Source of the DNA: Siphonodentalium dalli | Lineage: Eukaryota; Mollusca; Scaphopoda; Gadilida; Siphonodentaliidae | NCBI GenBank assembly: GCA_032622095.1 | Contig: CP136061.1 | Coordinates: 4,334,505-4,398,504, forward strand | Length of the DNA stretch: 64,000 nt | Direction of reading: 5' to 3' | Shown here: positions 58,915 through 64,000 of the stretch, piece by piece | Layout: the number at the start of each line of letters is the position of its first letter | How positions within the stretch are numbered: position 1 is the stretch's first letter | Program-made: the position numbers and the translations under genes | Notes under the pieces: model-generated | The model's input: only the letters and a program-made list of their open reading frames with translations | The model's database searches: none | What the model was told of the DNA's origin: nothing

Positions 58915-61900
58915 ACATTGAGGCTTATACAAAGGTCTCTAATAACAGCATGCTGGCATACTGAATCATACAATCTACGACTAAACACAAAATAATCAGA
59001 AGTGAACATTTAGGCTTATATAAAGATATCTAATAACAGCATGCTGACATACTGAATCAGATGACCAACGACTAAACACATAATCAGAAGTGAACATTGA
59101 GGCTTATATAAAGGTCTCTAATAACAGCATGATGGCATACTGAATCAGATGAAATACGACTAAACACATAATCAGAAGTGAACATCGAGGCTTATATCAA
59201 GGTATCTAATAACAGCATGCTGGCATACTGAATCACATGACCTACGACTAAAAACATAATCAGAAGTGAACATTGAGGCTTATATAAAGGTCTCTAATAA
59301 CAGTATGCTGGCTTACTGAATCAGATGACCTACGACTAAACACATAATCAGTAGTAAACATTGAGGCTTATATATAGGTCTCTAATAACAGTATGCTGGC
59401 TTACTGAATCAGATGACCTACGACTAAACACATAATCAGTAGTAAACATTGAGGCTTATATATAGGTCTCTAATAACAGCATGCTGACATACTGAATCAG
59501 ATGACCTACGACTAAACACATAATCGGAAGTGAACATTGAGGCTTATATAAAGGTCTCTAATAACAGCATGCTGACATACTGAATCAAATTACCTACGAC
59601 TAAATACAAAATCAGAAGTGAACATTGAGGCTTATATAAAGGTCTCCAATAACAGCATGCTGCCATACTGAATCAGATGATCTACGAAAAAACACATAAT
59701 CAGAAGTGAGCATTGAGGCTTATATAAAGGTCTCTATTAACAGCATGCTGGCATACTGAATCAGATGACCTACGACTAAACACATAATTAGAAGTGAACA
59801 TTGAGGCTTATATAAAGGTATCTAATAACAGCATGCTGGAATACTCAATCAGATGACCTACGATTAAACACATAATCAGAAGTGAACATTGAGGCTTATA
59901 TAAAGGTCTCTAATAACAGTATGCTGGCATACTGAATCAGATGACATGCGACTAAACACATGATCAGAAGTGAACATTGAGGCTTATATAAAGGTCTCTA
60001 ATAACAGCATGCTGGCATACTGAATCAGATGACCTACGACTAAACACATGATCAAAAGTGAACATTGAGGCTTATATAAAGGTCTCTAATAACAGCATCC
60101 TGGCATACTGAATCAGATGACCAACGACTAAACACATGATCAGAAGTGAACATTGAGGCTTATATAAAGGTCTCTAATAACAGCATGATGACATTCTGAA
60201 TCAGATGACCTACGACTAAACACATAATCAGAAGTGAACATTGAGGCTGATGTAAAGGAATCTAATAACAGTATGCTGGCATACTGAATCAGATGACCTA
60301 TGACAAAACACATAATCATAAGTGAACATTGAGGCTTATATAAAGGTCTCTAATAACAGCATGCTGACATACTGAATCAGATGACCTACGACTAAACACA
60401 TAATCATAAGTGAACAATGGGGCTTATATAAAGGCATCTAATAACAGTATGCTGGCTTACTGAATCATACGATCTACGAATAAACACATAATCAGAAGTG
60501 AACATTGAGGCTTATATAAAGGTCTCTAATAACAGCATGATGACATTCTGAATCAGATGACCAACGACTAATCACATGATCAGAAGTGAACATTGAGGCT
60601 TATATAAAGGTCTCTAATAACAGCATGATGACATTCTGAATCAGATGACCTACGACTAAACACATAATCAGAAGTGAACATTGAGGCTGATGTAAAGGCA
60701 TCTAATAACAGTATGCTGGCATACTGAATAAGACGACCTATGACAAAACAAATAATCATAAGTGAACATTGAGGCTTATATAAAGGTCTCTAATAACAGC
60801 ATGCTGACATACTGAATCAGATGACCTACGACTAAACACATAATCATAAGTGAACAATGAGGCTTATATAAAGGCATCTAATAACAGTATGCTGGCTTAC
60901 TGAATCATACGATCTACGAATAAACACATAATCAGAAGTGAACATTGAGGCTTATATAAAGGTCTCTAATAACAGCATGATGACATTCTGAATCAGATGA
61001 CCTACGACTAAACACATAATCAGAAGTGAACATTGAGGCTGATGTAAAGGCATCTAATAACAGCATGCTGACATACTGAATCAAATAACCTACGACTAAA
61101 TACAAAATCAGAAGTGAACATTGAGGCTTATATAAAGGTCTCCAATAACAGCATGCTGCCATACTGAATCAGATGATCTACGAAAAAACACATAATCAGA
61201 AGTGAGCATTGAGGCTTATATAAAGGTCTCTATTAACAGCATGCTGGCATACTGAATCAGATGACCTACGACTAAACACATAATTTGAAGTGAACATTGA
61301 GGCTTATATAAAGGTATCTAATAACAGCATGCTGGAATACTCAATCAGATGACCTACGATTAAACACATAATCAGAAGTGAACATTGAGGCTTATATAAA
61401 GGTCTCTAATAACAGTATGCTGGCATACTGAATCAGATGACATGCGACTAAACACATGATCAGAAGTGAACATTGAGGCTTATATAAAGGTCTCTAATAA
61501 CAGCATGCTGGCATACTGAATCAGATGACCTACGACTAAACACATGATCAAAAGTGAACATTGAGGCTTATATAAAGGTCTCTAATAACAGCATCCTGGC
61601 ATACTGAATCAGATGACCAACGACTAAACACATGATCAGAAGTGAACATTGAGGCTTATATAAAGGTCTCTAATAACAGCATGATGACATTCTGAATCAG
61701 ATGACCTACGACTAAACACATAATCAGAAGTGAACATTGAGGCTGATGTAAAGGAATCTAATAACAGTATGCTGGCATACTGAATCAGATGACCTATGAC
61801 AAAACACATAATCATAAGTGAACATTGAGGCTTATATAAAGGTCTCTAATAACAGCATGCTGACATACTGAATCAGATGACCTACGACTAAACACATAAT

Positions 61901-64000
61901 CATAAGTGAACAATGGGGCTTATATAAAGGCATCTAATAACAGTATGCTGGCTTACTGAATCATACGATCTACGAATAAACACATAATCAGAAGTGAACA
62001 TTGAGGCTTATATAAAGGTCTCTAATAACAGCATGATGACATTCTGAATCAGATGACCAACGACTAAACACATGATCAGAAGTGAACATTGAGGCTTATA
62101 TAAAGGTCTCTAATAACAGCATGATGACATTCTGAATCAGATGACCTACGACTAAACACATAATCAGAAGTGAACATTGAGGCTGATGTAAAGGCATCTA
62201 ATAACAGTATGCTGGCATACTGAATAAGACGACCTATGACAAAACAAATAATCATAAGTGAACATTGAGGCGTATATAAAGGTCTCTAATAACAGCATGC
62301 TGACATACTGAATCAGATGACCTACGACTAAACACATAATCATAAGTGAACAATGAGGCTTATATAAAGGCATCTAATAACAGTATGCTGGCTTACTGAA
62401 TCATACGATCTACGAATAAACACATAATCAGAAGTGAACATTGAGGCTTATATAAAGGTCTCTAATAACAGCATGATGACATTCTGAATCAGATGACCTA
62501 CGACTAAACACATAATCAGAAGTGAACATTGAGGCTTATGTAAAGGCATCTAATAACAGTATGCTGGCATACTGAATAAGACGACCTATGACAAAACAAA
62601 TAATCATAAGTGAACATTTAGGCTTATATAAAGGTCTCTAATAACAGCATGCTGACATACTGAATCAGATGACCTACGACTAAACACATAATCATAAGTG
62701 AACAATGAGGCTTATATAAAGGCATCTAATAACAGTATGCTGGCTTACTGAATCATACGATCTACGAATAAACACATAATCAGAAGTGAACATTGAGGCT
62801 TATATAAAGGTCTCTAATAACAGCATGATGACATTCTGAATCAGATGACCTACGACTAAACACATAATCAGAAGTGAACATTGAGGCTGATGTAAAGGCA
62901 TCTAATAACAGTATGCTGGCATACTGAATCAGATGACATGCGACTAAACACATGATCAGAAGTGAACATTGAGGCTTATATAAAGGTCTCTAATAATAGC
63001 ATGCTGGCATACTGAATCAGATGACCTACGACTAAACACATGATTAGAAGTGAACATTGAGGCTTATATAAAGGTCTCTAATAACAGCATGCTGTCCTAC
63101 TGAATCAGATGACCAACGACTAAACACATGATCAGAAGTGAACATTGAGGCTTATATAAAGGTCTCTAATAACAGCATGATGACATTCTGAATCAGATGA
63201 CCTACGACTAAACACATAATCAGAAGTGAACATTGAGGCTGATGTAAAGGCATCTAATAACAGTATGCTGGCATACTGAATCAGATGACCTATGACAAAA
63301 CACATAATCATAAGTGAACATTGAGGCTTATATAAAGGTCTCTAATAACAGTATGCTGGCTTACTGAATCAGATGAACTACGACTAAACACATAATAATC
63401 AGAAGTGAACACTTAAGCTAATATAAAGGTCTCTAATAACAGCATGCTGACATACTGAATCAGATGAACTACGACTAAACACATAATCAGAAGTGAGCAA
63501 TGAGGCTTATATAAAGGTCTCTAATAACAGCATGCTGGCATACTGAATCAGATGACATACGACTAAACACATAATCAGAAGTGAACATTGAGGCTTATAT
63601 AAAGGTCTCGAATAACAGCATGCTGGCATACTGAATCAGATGACCAACGACTAAACACATAATCAGAAGTGAACATTGAGGCTTATATAAAGGTCTCTAA
63701 TAACAGCATGCTGACATACTGAATCAGATGACCTACGACTAAACACATAATCATAAGTGAACAATGAGGCTTATATAAAGGCATCTAATAACAGTATGCT
63801 GGCTTACTGAATCATACGATCAACGAATAAACACATAATCAGAAGTGAACATTGAGGCTTATATAAAGGTGTCTAATAGCAGCATGCTGGCTTATTGAAT
63901 CAGATGACCTACGACTAAACATATAATCAGAAGTGAACAGTGAGGCTTATATAAAGGTCTCTAATAACATCATGCGGACATACTGAATCAGATGACCTAC
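58915..64000. repeat. 88-bp satellite array, right block (continues off the window)
   Basis: Same monomer as the main block. From about 59590 a 17-monomer (1,496-bp) higher-order unit is seen twice (59590-61085 and 61086-62580), marked by GGTCTCTATTAACAGC at about 59725/61221 and GCTGGAATACTCAATC at about 59836/61332. The frames at 60932-61162 and 62164-62373 are repeat translations. The array reaches the last base. Confidence 0.95.

Noticed and set aside
38913-64000. CRISPR-like repeat array
   Set aside because: Monomers are contiguous 88-bp tandem copies with no unique spacers, and the context is eukaryotic.

Overview
The window looks like nuclear DNA of a lophotrochozoan invertebrate, most likely a mollusc and perhaps a bivalve. 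This is inferred from the A+T-rich sequence, a tRNA-headed SINE with a GCGACATTAAACC tail, a family of GGGCATAACTC repeats ending in a GACGGACGGACACCG tail, a LINE with an (ATCCT)n tail, and SRCR-domain exons. None of this was confirmed by a search. The window is repeat-dominated and holds no complete gene.

Layout. Three copies of one 7-8 kb unit lie in the same orientation: unit A (about 1-12893, enlarged by a 4.9-kb insertion), unit B (about 17311-24681) and unit C (about 30880-38570). Each unit reads, left to right: a tRNA-derived SINE, a GGGCATAACTC repeat, a minus-strand SRCR exon (type 1), a 61-bp minisatellite, a LINE reverse-transcriptase remnant, a (TCA)n tract, a second minus-strand SRCR exon (type 2), and a possible small cysteine-rich exon further upstream in the sense of transcription. 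All six SRCR exons are open, carry six cysteines, and are bounded by AG and GT at phase 1 on both sides. Read on the minus strand they alternate type 2, type 1 three times. This fits either one multi-SRCR receptor or secreted protein grown by block duplication, or three tandem two-SRCR genes. Type-2 exons are almost unchanged between units A and C, while type-1 exons differ at many residues clustered in a few loops.

Insertions. Unit A's SINE is split by a 4,875-bp foldback element (497-5371) with a 3-bp target duplication; the empty site is visible in units B and C. Between units A and B are a 5'-truncated LINE (12894-14069) and about 3.2 kb of largely featureless DNA. Between B and C is an island (24682-30880). 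It opens with a second large palindromic element (24682-27369) whose arms carry (AAC)n/(GTT)n tracts and mirrored copies of a small acidic 53-codon frame, followed by degenerate fragments of the same family and several short direct repeats.

Satellite. From 38913 to the right edge (about 25 kb, roughly 285 monomers) the window is an 88-bp tandem satellite with higher-order and nested block duplication, interrupted once near 58.8 kb. Each monomer carries a TATA-like TTATATAAAG. The array runs off the window.

The items most worth a second look are the contrast between diversified and conserved SRCR exons, the 24.7-27.4 kb palindrome with its mirrored small frames and divergent ORF pair, and the higher-order satellite.
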